DNA of 64,000 bases from Heyndrickxia sporothermodurans (lineage in GTDB: Bacteria > Bacillota > Bacilli > Bacillales > Bacillaceae_C): positions 186,001-250,000 of the forward strand of contig BORH01000004.1 in assembly GCA_018333075.1 (NCBI GenBank). The letters run 5' to 3'. Positions 53,151-61,352 of the stretch are shown here, piece after piece. Both the position numbers and the translations under genes were made by a program. The notes beneath the pieces were generated by a model, which did not search any database, was not told the DNA's origin, and saw only the letters and a program-made list of their open reading frames with translations. The first letter of the stretch is position 1, and the number at the start of each line of letters is the position of its first letter.

Positions 53151-54866
53151 TTGAAGCATATTAAAACATTGATCATAAGTGTAACGATGTTAATGTTAAT
53201 TATGGTTTTTGGACATACAAATGCTTTTGCTGCAAATCAAACAGATACATTAGTAAACAATGCGATAAAAGCAGGGAAAACACTTTCAGATGCAACGATA
53301 ATTGGAAAAAAAGGAAATGGTAAAACGATTCCTACAAAGGAATATAAGGCTGCTTTGAAGAAATACAACACTGCTAAAACAGCAGTCAATAAACAAAAAG
53401 GATCACAAAAAAAGACTAATTTAAAAAGGTTGAATACTGTTAATACACAAATTTCAAGAGGGAAAAAATATATTGATGCGATTACATATGGGAAAAATAT
53501 TATTTCAAAAAAAGTAGCGCTTGATAAGCATGCAAAATCAATTGTAATTGATACGAAATTAATTACTAGTTATTCTGCATTATCAAGTTATTTGAAAAAG
53601 TATTCATCAAAATTTGAAATGGTATATGATAAGAAAACTAGAGATACACTTAAAAAGCTATATAAAACACCAGCAGATAAAGTTATTAAAGATTTGAAGG
53701 CTGCAGTTACTGTAAAAACTGCTATTAATGAAACAAATTCACATATTCGCTCATCTGCTTCAATTAGTAAACTAGCAGCTGCCTATTTAAACATCTTGTT
53801 ATCGATTGATCTTATTCCACAGGCCAAATTTAAAAAGCAACTAAAGTCAGAAGTAAAAGCATTAAATTCCTCCATTCCAAGTAAAATAAAAACCGGAAAA
53901 TTCGCAGAGTACGTATCAATGGAAGATCAATTTGATCAATTAGACATCTTCGTTTCAAAAGGAAGATCAAATAAAGAGGTGCCTGGAATTTATAGGAGCT
54001 TAAATAACAGTATTAAGGCAACAAGCTCAGCATCCAATAGGGCTTCATTTCAAAAAAGATTGACAGCAATAATGGATCGTTTGAAGGTTAGTACAAAAGA
54101 ATTAAAGGGTATGTTAACAAAGGCTGCTATATCAAAAGGTATTCCACCTGAAGTTGTTAAATCAATTGCAATAACTGAAAATGGACATCTTACACAATTT
54201 AAAACTGATGGAGATGTGTTTAAAAGTGATGACAATGGATATGGGATTATGCAAGTGACACCTATGTCAAAAACAGATAATAGCTATAATTGGGATAAAG
54301 TGAGGTATGATCTTGCCTATAATATTGAATCAGGGGTTGATACATTATCAAAAAAGTGGGCCTATGCTTTTCATTCAAAACCACTTATGCCAATAATTAA
54401 TAATGGGGAGAAAAATATATTAGAAAACTGGTATTTTGCGATTATGGCTTACAATGCATTATCTACAAAAAATGATCCTAATACAAAATCAAAACCTTAT
54501 CAGTTAAAGGTTTATGATAATATGAAGAAACATACTAATATGTCTCCTGAAATATTGAATAAAAAACTAGTGGTTTTCAGTGGAAATCCTCCAGTGTTGA
54601 ATAAAACAGGTGTTAAAACGACTAAGAAAACCAAAAGTACTCAGTTGTTTAAGAAAAATAACCAAATAAAACTTTCCACCAAAACGAAATTTCGCTCAGC
54701 ACCGACAACAAAAAGTGCAGAAAAGTATTTTCCAAAGGGAGCGAAAGTGACAATTTTAAGTGAACCAATTGAAGATGATCATTCAGCCAACTTGTTTACT
54801 TGGTACAAAGTTTCTGTATCAGGAACAAAAGGTACTTGGTATGTAGCTTCATCTAATTTGCAATAA
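53151..54866 (+). CDS. Secreted lytic transglycosylase with SH3-like C terminus
   Basis: A 571-residue secreted protein. It has a signal peptide (to about residue 28, ending NAFA), a Lys-rich helical region (about 30-310), and an SLT domain (about 320-460) with the catalytic Glu in IAITENGHLTQF and the GYGIMQVTPM motif. A C-terminal SH3b-like region follows with KFRSAPTTKSAEKYFPKG and FTWYKVSVSG. The SLT domain cleaves peptidoglycan to anhydromuropeptides. Start is TTG 53151, 7 bases after GGAGTG. A terminator follows. Confidence 0.82.
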   Translation: MKHIKTLIISVTMLMLIMVFGHTNAFAANQTDTLVNNAIKAGKTLSDATIIGKKGNGKTIPTKEYKAALKKYNTAKTAVNKQKGSQKKTNLKRLNTVNTQISRGKKYIDAITYGKNIISKKVALDKHAKSIVIDTKLITSYSALSSYLKKYSSKFEMVYDKKTRDTLKKLYKTPADKVIKDLKAAVTVKTAINETNSHIRSSASISKLAAAYLNILLSIDLIPQAKFKKQLKSEVKALNSSIPSKIKTGKFAEYVSMEDQFDQLDIFVSKGRSNKEVPGIYRSLNNSIKATSSASNRASFQKRLTAIMDRLKVSTKELKGMLTKAAISKGIPPEVVKSIAITENGHLTQFKTDGDVFKSDDNGYGIMQVTPMSKTDNSYNWDKVRYDLAYNIESGVDTLSKKWAYAFHSKPLMPIINNGEKNILENWYFAIMAYNALSTKNDPNTKSKPYQLKVYDNMKKHTNMSPEILNKKLVVFSGNPPVLNKTGVKTTKKTKSTQLFKKNNQIKLSTKTKFRSAPTTKSAEKYFPKGAKVTILSEPIEDDHSANLFTWYKVSVSGTKGTWYVASSNLQ

Positions 54867-54890
54867 ACGGGGCAATTGCCTCGTTTTTTT
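54865..54890 (+). terminator. Terminator of the transglycosylase gene
   Basis: AAACGGGGCAATTGCCTCGTTT forms a short hairpin followed by seven T. Confidence 0.85.
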
Positions 54891-55016
54891 GTTTGTGGTC
54901 TTAACTATAAACATAAGTTGATGTAAATTTCCCCAGTTTTAGAATGTTTTTTAAGAAAAATGCAGAACATATAAATCCACTACTAATATTGACATCTGAA
55001 AGGATGAATAATCCTT

Positions 55017-56162
55017 ATGAATAAGAACTTCATTAAGATATGCGTGATTTGTATAATTGTATTTTTTGCATTTAAAGTATATGGAAGTGAGAAAACAACA
55101 GCGTCTGCAATTGTTGATTTGCGAATTATGGAAACCACAGATTTGCATGGAAATATTGTTGATTACGATTACATAAAAAATAGGAAAACCGTTGAATTAG
55201 GACTTGCAAGAACAGCTACTCTTATTAAACAAGCAAGAAAAGAAGCTGCGAACTCCCTTCTTTTTGATGATGGAGATTTACTCCAAGGAAATTTATTAGC
55301 AGAATATGTAGCACTTATTGATCGTTTTCGTACGGAGCCGGTTCACCCTATGATCAGGATAATGAATCTTCTCCAATATGATGCAGCCACATTTGGAAAC
55401 CATGACTTTCATTTTGGATTCGATTTTTTGCATCGAACCATTGCGGATGCCAAATTTCCTTTTGTGAATGCTAATATGTATTACAACGATCAACAGCCTT
55501 ATAATATTAATGAGCTTAATATGTATAAACCATATGTAATATTAAAAAAAGTAGTTAAGGATAGAAGTGGAAAGAAACACAATCTTAAAGTTGGTGTAGT
55601 TGGATTTGTTACTCCAAATGTTATCCAGTGGGAGAAAAAGGGGTTACAGGGAAAAGCAAAAGTGATTGATATAGTAAAGTCTGCTGAAGCCTATATTCCA
55701 AGGATGAAAGAAGAGGGGGCAGATATTATTATTGCACTTGCCCATACAGGTTTAAATGAAAGAGCTAAGTCCTATGAAAATGCAGAAGATGCTGTGTATC
55801 CTTTAAGTTTAGTTCCTGGAATTGATGCAATTTTATTTGGTCATAGACATAAGGTCTTTCCAGATAAATCGATATTAAAAGGTGTTTCGGGAGTAGACAC
55901 GAGCATTGGAACAATTAATGGAGTTCCGGCAGTAGAAGCTGGAAGCTGGGGGAATTATTTAGGCTTGATCGATCTAATTTTACAGAAGGAAAATGGAAAG
56001 TGGTCAATTGTTCACGCTAAGTCCAAGGCTTTGCCAATCTTTAAAATAGAAAAGAGGAAAGCAAAAGCATTAGTAAAACCAGACTTACAAATTTTAAAAG
56101 CTGTAAAAAAAATTCATGATAAAACGGTTCAATACAGTAAAAGAATTAGTAAGAATAAATGA
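55017..56162 (+). CDS. Secreted metallophosphatase, truncated 5'-nucleotidase/cyclic phosphodiesterase type
   Basis: A 381-residue protein with an N-terminal signal (to about residue 25) and one calcineurin-like phosphoesterase domain. Metal ligands are in IMETTDLHGNI, LFDDGDLLQG, FGNHDFHFG, ALAHTGL and GHRHKVFP. Family members such as YfkN or CpdB also have a C-terminal 5'-nucleotidase domain. Here the protein ends soon after the linker, with a Lys-rich tail, so that domain is absent. It should act outside the cell on nucleotides or cyclic nucleotides. AAGGATG lies near the ATG. Confidence 0.82.
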   Translation: MNKNFIKICVICIIVFFAFKVYGSEKTTASAIVDLRIMETTDLHGNIVDYDYIKNRKTVELGLARTATLIKQARKEAANSLLFDDGDLLQGNLLAEYVALIDRFRTEPVHPMIRIMNLLQYDAATFGNHDFHFGFDFLHRTIADAKFPFVNANMYYNDQQPYNINELNMYKPYVILKKVVKDRSGKKHNLKVGVVGFVTPNVIQWEKKGLQGKAKVIDIVKSAEAYIPRMKEEGADIIIALAHTGLNERAKSYENAEDAVYPLSLVPGIDAILFGHRHKVFPDKSILKGVSGVDTSIGTINGVPAVEAGSWGNYLGLIDLILQKENGKWSIVHAKSKALPIFKIEKRKAKALVKPDLQILKAVKKIHDKTVQYSKRISKNK

Positions 56163-56360
56163 TGACGCATGATAAAAGACTATCTATAGCTTTTGATTAT
56201 GTGTCTTTTGTTCTATTCAAAAATAAAAAACCGCTATTTCATGGGTATTTTTAACTAATTTTAGGTATTTTAAATATATAATTTCATTTATTGTAATATA
56301 ATGGTTCTGTTGTCTGTATTTGTAGAATGGATTTGATAATCCAGCAAAGGGGAGGTACCT

Positions 56361-58241
56361 ATGGGAATAAAACTATTTAAAAAAATAGCAGTAGTGACAA
56401 CAGCAATCGTTATGACAAGTATACTGCCAAACATGGCAAAAGCAGATGAAAATTTAGATCGTGTAAAATCAACTTATAAACAAAACAAAAATCAGAATAG
56501 AACATTTTCTTCTGCCAACCAATTAACAAAAATTAGAGATAGACAAATGATTATTAAGTCAAAAGCGTCTAAAGATCGATTGACTAAAGAATTTGGCATA
56601 CAATTCATAAATAATGATAGCATACTAGAGAAGGAAAATATCTATATTGCTAGAGTTCCAGAAACATTAAATTATAGCAAAACATTAAGTATGATCAGCC
56701 ATTCTAAATTAATTTTGGCAGCAGAACCTAATTATTTGCAGGAGCGTACAGAGGGTGGAGTAGCAAGAGCTACAAAATCTGTATCCCAATGGCATTTGGA
56801 TAAAGTTGGAGCACCTACTATTTGGAAGTATATTAATCCAACTGATAAGAAGGTAGTTGTTGCTGTTTTAGATTCTGGAGTTGATATCAATCATTCTGAT
56901 TTAGCAGGTCAAGTATTACCAGGATATAATGTGATGAATCGTACTAGTAATATTTCTGACTCGATTGGACACGGAACTGCTGTGGCCGGAACAATCGCAG
57001 CTAATGGAAATGGAACAGCTGGTGTAAATCCATTTGCACAAATTCTACCAATTAAAGTTGGGGAAAAGAATATTGCTGTATCTGACTCAATAGCAGGTAT
57101 CAATTATGCTACTAAAAAAGGTGTAGATATAATCAATCTAAGCTATGGTTCTTATTCATATAGTGAACTAGAATTTGATGCAATTTTAAACGCGGCAAAG
57201 CATGGAATTGTTGTTGTTGCTGCAACAGGTAATGGGGATAAGAGTGGAAAAGGTCTACCGAATATTACTTACCCAGCCGCTTATCCAACCGTAATTAGTG
57301 TTGGTGCTACAAATTCGAAAAACATCGTATCAAAATTTTCAAACTATGGTTCACAACTTGATTTAGTTGCGCCAGGAGAAAAGATATTAACAATAGGATT
57401 AAATAATCAATATTATTTATGGGATGGCACGTCATTTGCAACTCCGATCGTAAGCGGGCTAGCATCATTAATTAAATCTGTTGCACCAAATATGCCTCCA
57501 GCTGGAGTAGAATATTTATTAGAAAAGGGTGCAACAAATTTAGCGAAAAAACCGAATATTTGGTCTTCAAAAGCAGGGTATGGAGTGGTGAATGGAGTTA
57601 AAACCTTTCAAACAGATTTGCCTAACTTAAAAAGTGATGTTGGTAATACTCGTGCAAAAGCAAAAACGATTGCCTACAATAAAAAATATACGAATAAATA
57701 CGATTTACCTTTAGATAGCGACTGGTATAAACTAAAGGTCACAAAAACAGCAAAGGTAAAAGTTGAATTAAGTGCTGTACCAAATATGGATGGAATCATT
57801 TGGTTCGATAAATATTCTAATGGAAAAGTTTCAATGGAGAAGCTATATAATAGTGGAAAGCAAGGAAAGGGAGAAAGCTTCACGAGAACATTAGCACCTG
57901 GAACCTACTATTTTCAAGTAATGGAGTTTAATAATCATTGGTCAGATAAAGCTTACAGCTTTAAAGTGACAAAACTCGATACAACACCACCAAAAGCACC
58001 TAAGGTTAATTCGGTTTATAGTAAAGATAAAAAAATAACAGGCAAGGCAGAAAAAGGTGCAAAGCTTACTCTGAAAAAAGGATCCAAAGTTATTAAAACA
58101 GGAAAAGTATCTGCTAAATCTACTTTCTCCTTATCTATTAAACCGCAAAAAGCAGGTTCAGTTCTTTATTTAACGGCTACTGATGCGGCAGGAAATAAAA
58201 GCAAGGCAACGAAAATTGTTGTTAAAAAAGTAAAAAAATAA
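56361..58241 (+). CDS. Secreted subtilisin-like serine protease 1
   Basis: A 626-residue S8 protease. It has a signal peptide (cut near PNMAKA), an I9-like propeptide (about 50-130, ending AEPNYLQER), and a catalytic domain with Asp at about 172 (VLDSGVD), His at 207 (GHGTAVAGT) and Ser at 358 (GTSFATPIVSG). A PPC-like beta domain (about 430-540) follows. The C-terminal Ig-like domain begins DTTPPKAPKV and is the kind used for surface attachment or spacing. GGGGAGG precedes the ATG. A close paralog follows, so the pair arose by tandem duplication. Confidence 0.93.
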   Translation: MGIKLFKKIAVVTTAIVMTSILPNMAKADENLDRVKSTYKQNKNQNRTFSSANQLTKIRDRQMIIKSKASKDRLTKEFGIQFINNDSILEKENIYIARVPETLNYSKTLSMISHSKLILAAEPNYLQERTEGGVARATKSVSQWHLDKVGAPTIWKYINPTDKKVVVAVLDSGVDINHSDLAGQVLPGYNVMNRTSNISDSIGHGTAVAGTIAANGNGTAGVNPFAQILPIKVGEKNIAVSDSIAGINYATKKGVDIINLSYGSYSYSELEFDAILNAAKHGIVVVAATGNGDKSGKGLPNITYPAAYPTVISVGATNSKNIVSKFSNYGSQLDLVAPGEKILTIGLNNQYYLWDGTSFATPIVSGLASLIKSVAPNMPPAGVEYLLEKGATNLAKKPNIWSSKAGYGVVNGVKTFQTDLPNLKSDVGNTRAKAKTIAYNKKYTNKYDLPLDSDWYKLKVTKTAKVKVELSAVPNMDGIIWFDKYSNGKVSMEKLYNSGKQGKGESFTRTLAPGTYYFQVMEFNNHWSDKAYSFKVTKLDTTPPKAPKVNSVYSKDKKITGKAEKGAKLTLKKGSKVIKTGKVSAKSTFSLSIKPQKAGSVLYLTATDAAGNKSKATKIVVKKVKK

Positions 58242-58250
58242 ATGATTAGT

Positions 58251-58288
58251 AGGAATTGTCTATGAGAGATTAGGCAATTCCTTTTTTA
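58251..58288 (+). terminator. Terminator between the two subtilase genes
   Basis: AGGAATTG pairs with CAATTCCT across a 16-base loop and leads into a T run. Confidence 0.75.
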
Positions 58289-58383
58289 TTTAATTAAAAA
58301 AAATAAAAATATAGTCACCCTTTTTTAAAGGAATCTCATGATAAAATAAAAATGTGAACGTACTATACTTCGGAGGTTTCTTT

Positions 58384-60258
58384 ATGGGGAAAAAGCTGTT
58401 TAAACAGATAGCGGCGGTGGCAGTCGCTTTCGTTTTGTGTAATACTTTGCCAAGTATGGCAAAGGCAATGGAAAAAGAAAGCTTTAACAGGATAAAAGCC
58501 AATTATATTAAACAAAAAAATAGCAGAGCTGTATCTTCTATGATCCAGCTTTCAAAGGTAAAAGATCGACAAATCATTATAAAAACAAAAGATCTGGAGG
58601 AGCTTTTAGCTAAAAAAATGGGGATAACGCTAGTTCAAAGTCATCCCGTTCTAAAATCAAAAGATTTATACATAATTAGGGTACCAGAAAAGCTGAATTA
58701 TTCCTCGATTTTAAAAAGTCTTAAGATGCTTCCGTTTATTCTTTCGGCTGAACCGAATTATTTACAGGAGCGTAAGGATATCATTTCTCCAAATGATAAA
58801 TTTTTCAAAGACCAATGGTATTTAAAAGCGATTCGCGTTCAACCAATTTGGCCACTCATTCCGCCAGATGCGAAGCCTGTTGTCGTCGCTGTTCTTGATA
58901 CAGGTGTTGATAAATATCATCCAGACCTTGAGGGACAGGTACTAGAAGGATATGATGTTCCTCGTCATAGTCATAAGGTAAGCGACCGTGATGGACATGG
59001 GACAGCAGTAGCAGGTACCATTGCAGCAAAAATGAATAATAAAGAGGGAATTGTAGGCGTCAATCCTTTTGCTAAAATTCTACCTATTCGAATTGGAGGA
59101 GAGGACATATCTGATGCTGATTCAATTGCAGGAATCTATTATGCTATCAAACAAAAGGTAGACATCATTAATTTAAGCTATGGTGGACCTGAGCATAGTG
59201 AAGCTGAATTCGACGCTATTCTAAGTGCAGCAGAACATGGAATTATGGTCGTCGCAGCATCAGGAAATGAGTATGGTGACCCTGTTGATTATCCTGCAGC
59301 TTATCCGACCGTAATAAGTGTTGGTTCAACCAATGAAAAAAATGCTCTGTCTGAATTCTCTAATTACGGACCACAGCTTGATTTAGTTGCACCTGGTGAG
59401 AGGATAAAAATATTAGCCCTGAAAAAACAATACGATACAGAGGATGGTACGTCCTTTTCAACTCCAATTGTAAGTGGCATAGCTTCGTTAATTAAATCCA
59501 TGTCCCCTAATTTATCTGCTAATAAGATTGAATATTTGCTCGAAAATGGTGCCACCCATTTAGCAAAAAGTCCAAGCATATGGAACTCAAAGGTTGGTTA
59601 TGGTTTAGCTCAAGCAATCAACCCATTGACGGCTAAGCTGCCCAATTTATCCAATGATATTAGCAATGAACGAAAAAATGCAAAGGTTATTGCTTTAAAC
59701 AAAGCTTATAAAAATAAATATGACCTTCCATTAGATAGTGATTGGTATAAGTTAAATGTGAGCAAGAAAATGAGAATCAAAGTAGAATTAAGTGGTGTCT
59801 CTAATATGGATGGTGTTATTTGGATGGATAAATATTCAAAGGGAAAGGTGATATTTGAAAAAGCATTTAATAAGGGGAAGTTAGGAGAAAAAGAGAGCTT
59901 TACCTACGATGTAACTCCCGGAACCTATTATTTTGAAATACTAGAAAACAATAATCATTGGTCAACAAAAGAATATAGATTTAAAGTAACAAAACTAGAT
60001 ACAACTCCACCTGCAGCACCAAAGGTCAATCCATTTTACACAAAGGATAAGACGATGACAGGAAAAGCTGAAAAGGGAGCAGTTCTTTTATTAAAAAAAG
60101 GAACAAAGACGATTGCGAAGGGAAAAGCTTTATCTAAGGGTGTCTTTAAGCTTCCCGTACCTACTCAAGCAGCAGGAACAGTTCTGTATTTAACAGCAAC
60201 AGATGCAGCAGGTAATACAAGTAAGTCAGTGAAAATAATCGTAAAAAAACAGAAATAA
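58384..60258 (+). CDS. Secreted subtilisin-like serine protease 2
   Basis: A 624-residue paralog of the previous protease with the same domain order: signal peptide (cut near PSMAKA), propeptide ending AEPNYLQER, triad Asp at about 171 (VLDTGVD), His at 205 (GHGTAVAGT), Ser at 357 (GTSFSTPIVSG), PPC-like domain and Ig-like C terminus beginning DTTPPAAPKV. CGGAGG before ATG 58384 decides the start over an in-frame ATG ten codons earlier. Both proteases lie just before the slaP-secA2 pair, though on the opposite strand. Confidence 0.93.
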   Translation: MGKKLFKQIAAVAVAFVLCNTLPSMAKAMEKESFNRIKANYIKQKNSRAVSSMIQLSKVKDRQIIIKTKDLEELLAKKMGITLVQSHPVLKSKDLYIIRVPEKLNYSSILKSLKMLPFILSAEPNYLQERKDIISPNDKFFKDQWYLKAIRVQPIWPLIPPDAKPVVVAVLDTGVDKYHPDLEGQVLEGYDVPRHSHKVSDRDGHGTAVAGTIAAKMNNKEGIVGVNPFAKILPIRIGGEDISDADSIAGIYYAIKQKVDIINLSYGGPEHSEAEFDAILSAAEHGIMVVAASGNEYGDPVDYPAAYPTVISVGSTNEKNALSEFSNYGPQLDLVAPGERIKILALKKQYDTEDGTSFSTPIVSGIASLIKSMSPNLSANKIEYLLENGATHLAKSPSIWNSKVGYGLAQAINPLTAKLPNLSNDISNERKNAKVIALNKAYKNKYDLPLDSDWYKLNVSKKMRIKVELSGVSNMDGVIWMDKYSKGKVIFEKAFNKGKLGEKESFTYDVTPGTYYFEILENNNHWSTKEYRFKVTKLDTTPPAAPKVNPFYTKDKTMTGKAEKGAVLLLKKGTKTIAKGKALSKGVFKLPVPTQAAGTVLYLTATDAAGNTSKSVKIIVKKQK

Positions 60259-60300
60259 CAAGTAAGATGGGAAAGTGCAGTTTAATAGATTGCAAATATT

Positions 60301-60341
60301 AAAGCTGCACATCAACAATTGGGATGTGTAGCTTTATCTTT
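60301..60341 (+). terminator. Terminator of subtilase 2
   Basis: AAAGCTGCACATC pairs with GATGTGTAGCTTT around a 9-base loop, followed by ATCTTTT. Confidence 0.75.
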
Positions 60342-60451
60342 TATAGCAAATATAAAGATATATCATGAAAATACACAAATTTAATAAATATTAGTAAACG
60401 ATTTAAAAAAATTAATATGTATGTATCAAAGAGGCAGTCTTTAAAATCTGT

Positions 60452-61333
60452 CTACTGCTTTAGAGGGTAAGCTTTCCAAGAAGATAAGTCTGGTTGTTCT
60501 TTATGTAGAAATGCTTTAGGGATTATCAATGACCATGGTTTACTTGTATTCGCTTTTACTTCGAAATTCTCTAATTTACAACCCTTTGATACGATTATTT
60601 CACCTGTAGCATCTTTGATAATAAGTGGCAAAGATTCAATATTAATATTTTTATCTGTTCCATTACGAATAAGTAAAATGATATGTAATTCACCTGTTTT
60701 CTTTTTTTTTGCATGGAGACCGACAAAATTCACTACACCAGATTTTGGTGGAGGAACATTTGCGATGAGTTCTTTTAAATTATTTTTCTCATCATCAGTA
60801 AGATTTTGCTTCCAACTAACTGGTAAGTCTAATGACTGCTCTTTTTTTATTTCAAAGGCAAGCTGCCATTCATCTTCTGGAATTGAGGTTGAAAATACAT
60901 CCTTAGGTGAAAATAGAAAATGCCAAGGGCGACTGCTTCTTGGAGGAAGCTCCCCGAGATCACTTAAATCAAACTCCTTACTAGCTAACCGCTCTCCGTT
61001 TGGGCCAATTAATACAAGAGGAGCTGAATCAAATTGAATAGCTTTATCTAAGCTGCTTCGAATAAAGGCTGTTACAATAAGATTATCTTCGTCATCCTTT
61101 TTAAGTTCAATCCCCGACAATGAGATTTGATTTGGCTTTAGAGGTTTATTTTCATTATTTAAAAATCGTAAAACATATTCTTGCTCAACGGAATCTAACC
61201 AATCAGGAAGGATGGATAATTCGGTTTCTATTTCATCAGTATTGTTTGCATTTGATGATTTTTCTTTAAACAAGTCATCTGATGAAATAATACTGTCATT
61301 GCCGCGTTTTTTCTTTTTATTTGTAAAAAGCAT
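60452..61333 (-). CDS. slaP: Accessory Sec S-layer assembly protein SlaP
   Basis: A 293-residue protein with two copies of a beta-rich SLAP repeat: copy 1 about 55-165 (NQISLSGIELKKDDEDNLIV, RSSRPWHFLFSPKDVF) and copy 2 about 185-290 (VVNFVGLHAKKKKTGELHII, KPWSLIIPKAF). This duplicated domain and its position right after secA2 match SlaP of B. anthracis, which works with SecA2 to export S-layer proteins. No signal peptide; it should be cytoplasmic. The gene begins 19 bases after the secA2 stop, in the same operon. Confidence 0.9.
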   Translation of the reverse strand: MLFTNKKKKRGNDSIISSDDLFKEKSSNANNTDEIETELSILPDWLDSVEQEYVLRFLNNENKPLKPNQISLSGIELKKDDEDNLIVTAFIRSSLDKAIQFDSAPLVLIGPNGERLASKEFDLSDLGELPPRSSRPWHFLFSPKDVFSTSIPEDEWQLAFEIKKEQSLDLPVSWKQNLTDDEKNNLKELIANVPPPKSGVVNFVGLHAKKKKTGELHIILLIRNGTDKNINIESLPLIIKDATGEIIVSKGCKLENFEVKANTSKPWSLIIPKAFLHKEQPDLSSWKAYPLKQ

Positions 61334-61352
61334 GGATAAGCCTCCTTAATTA

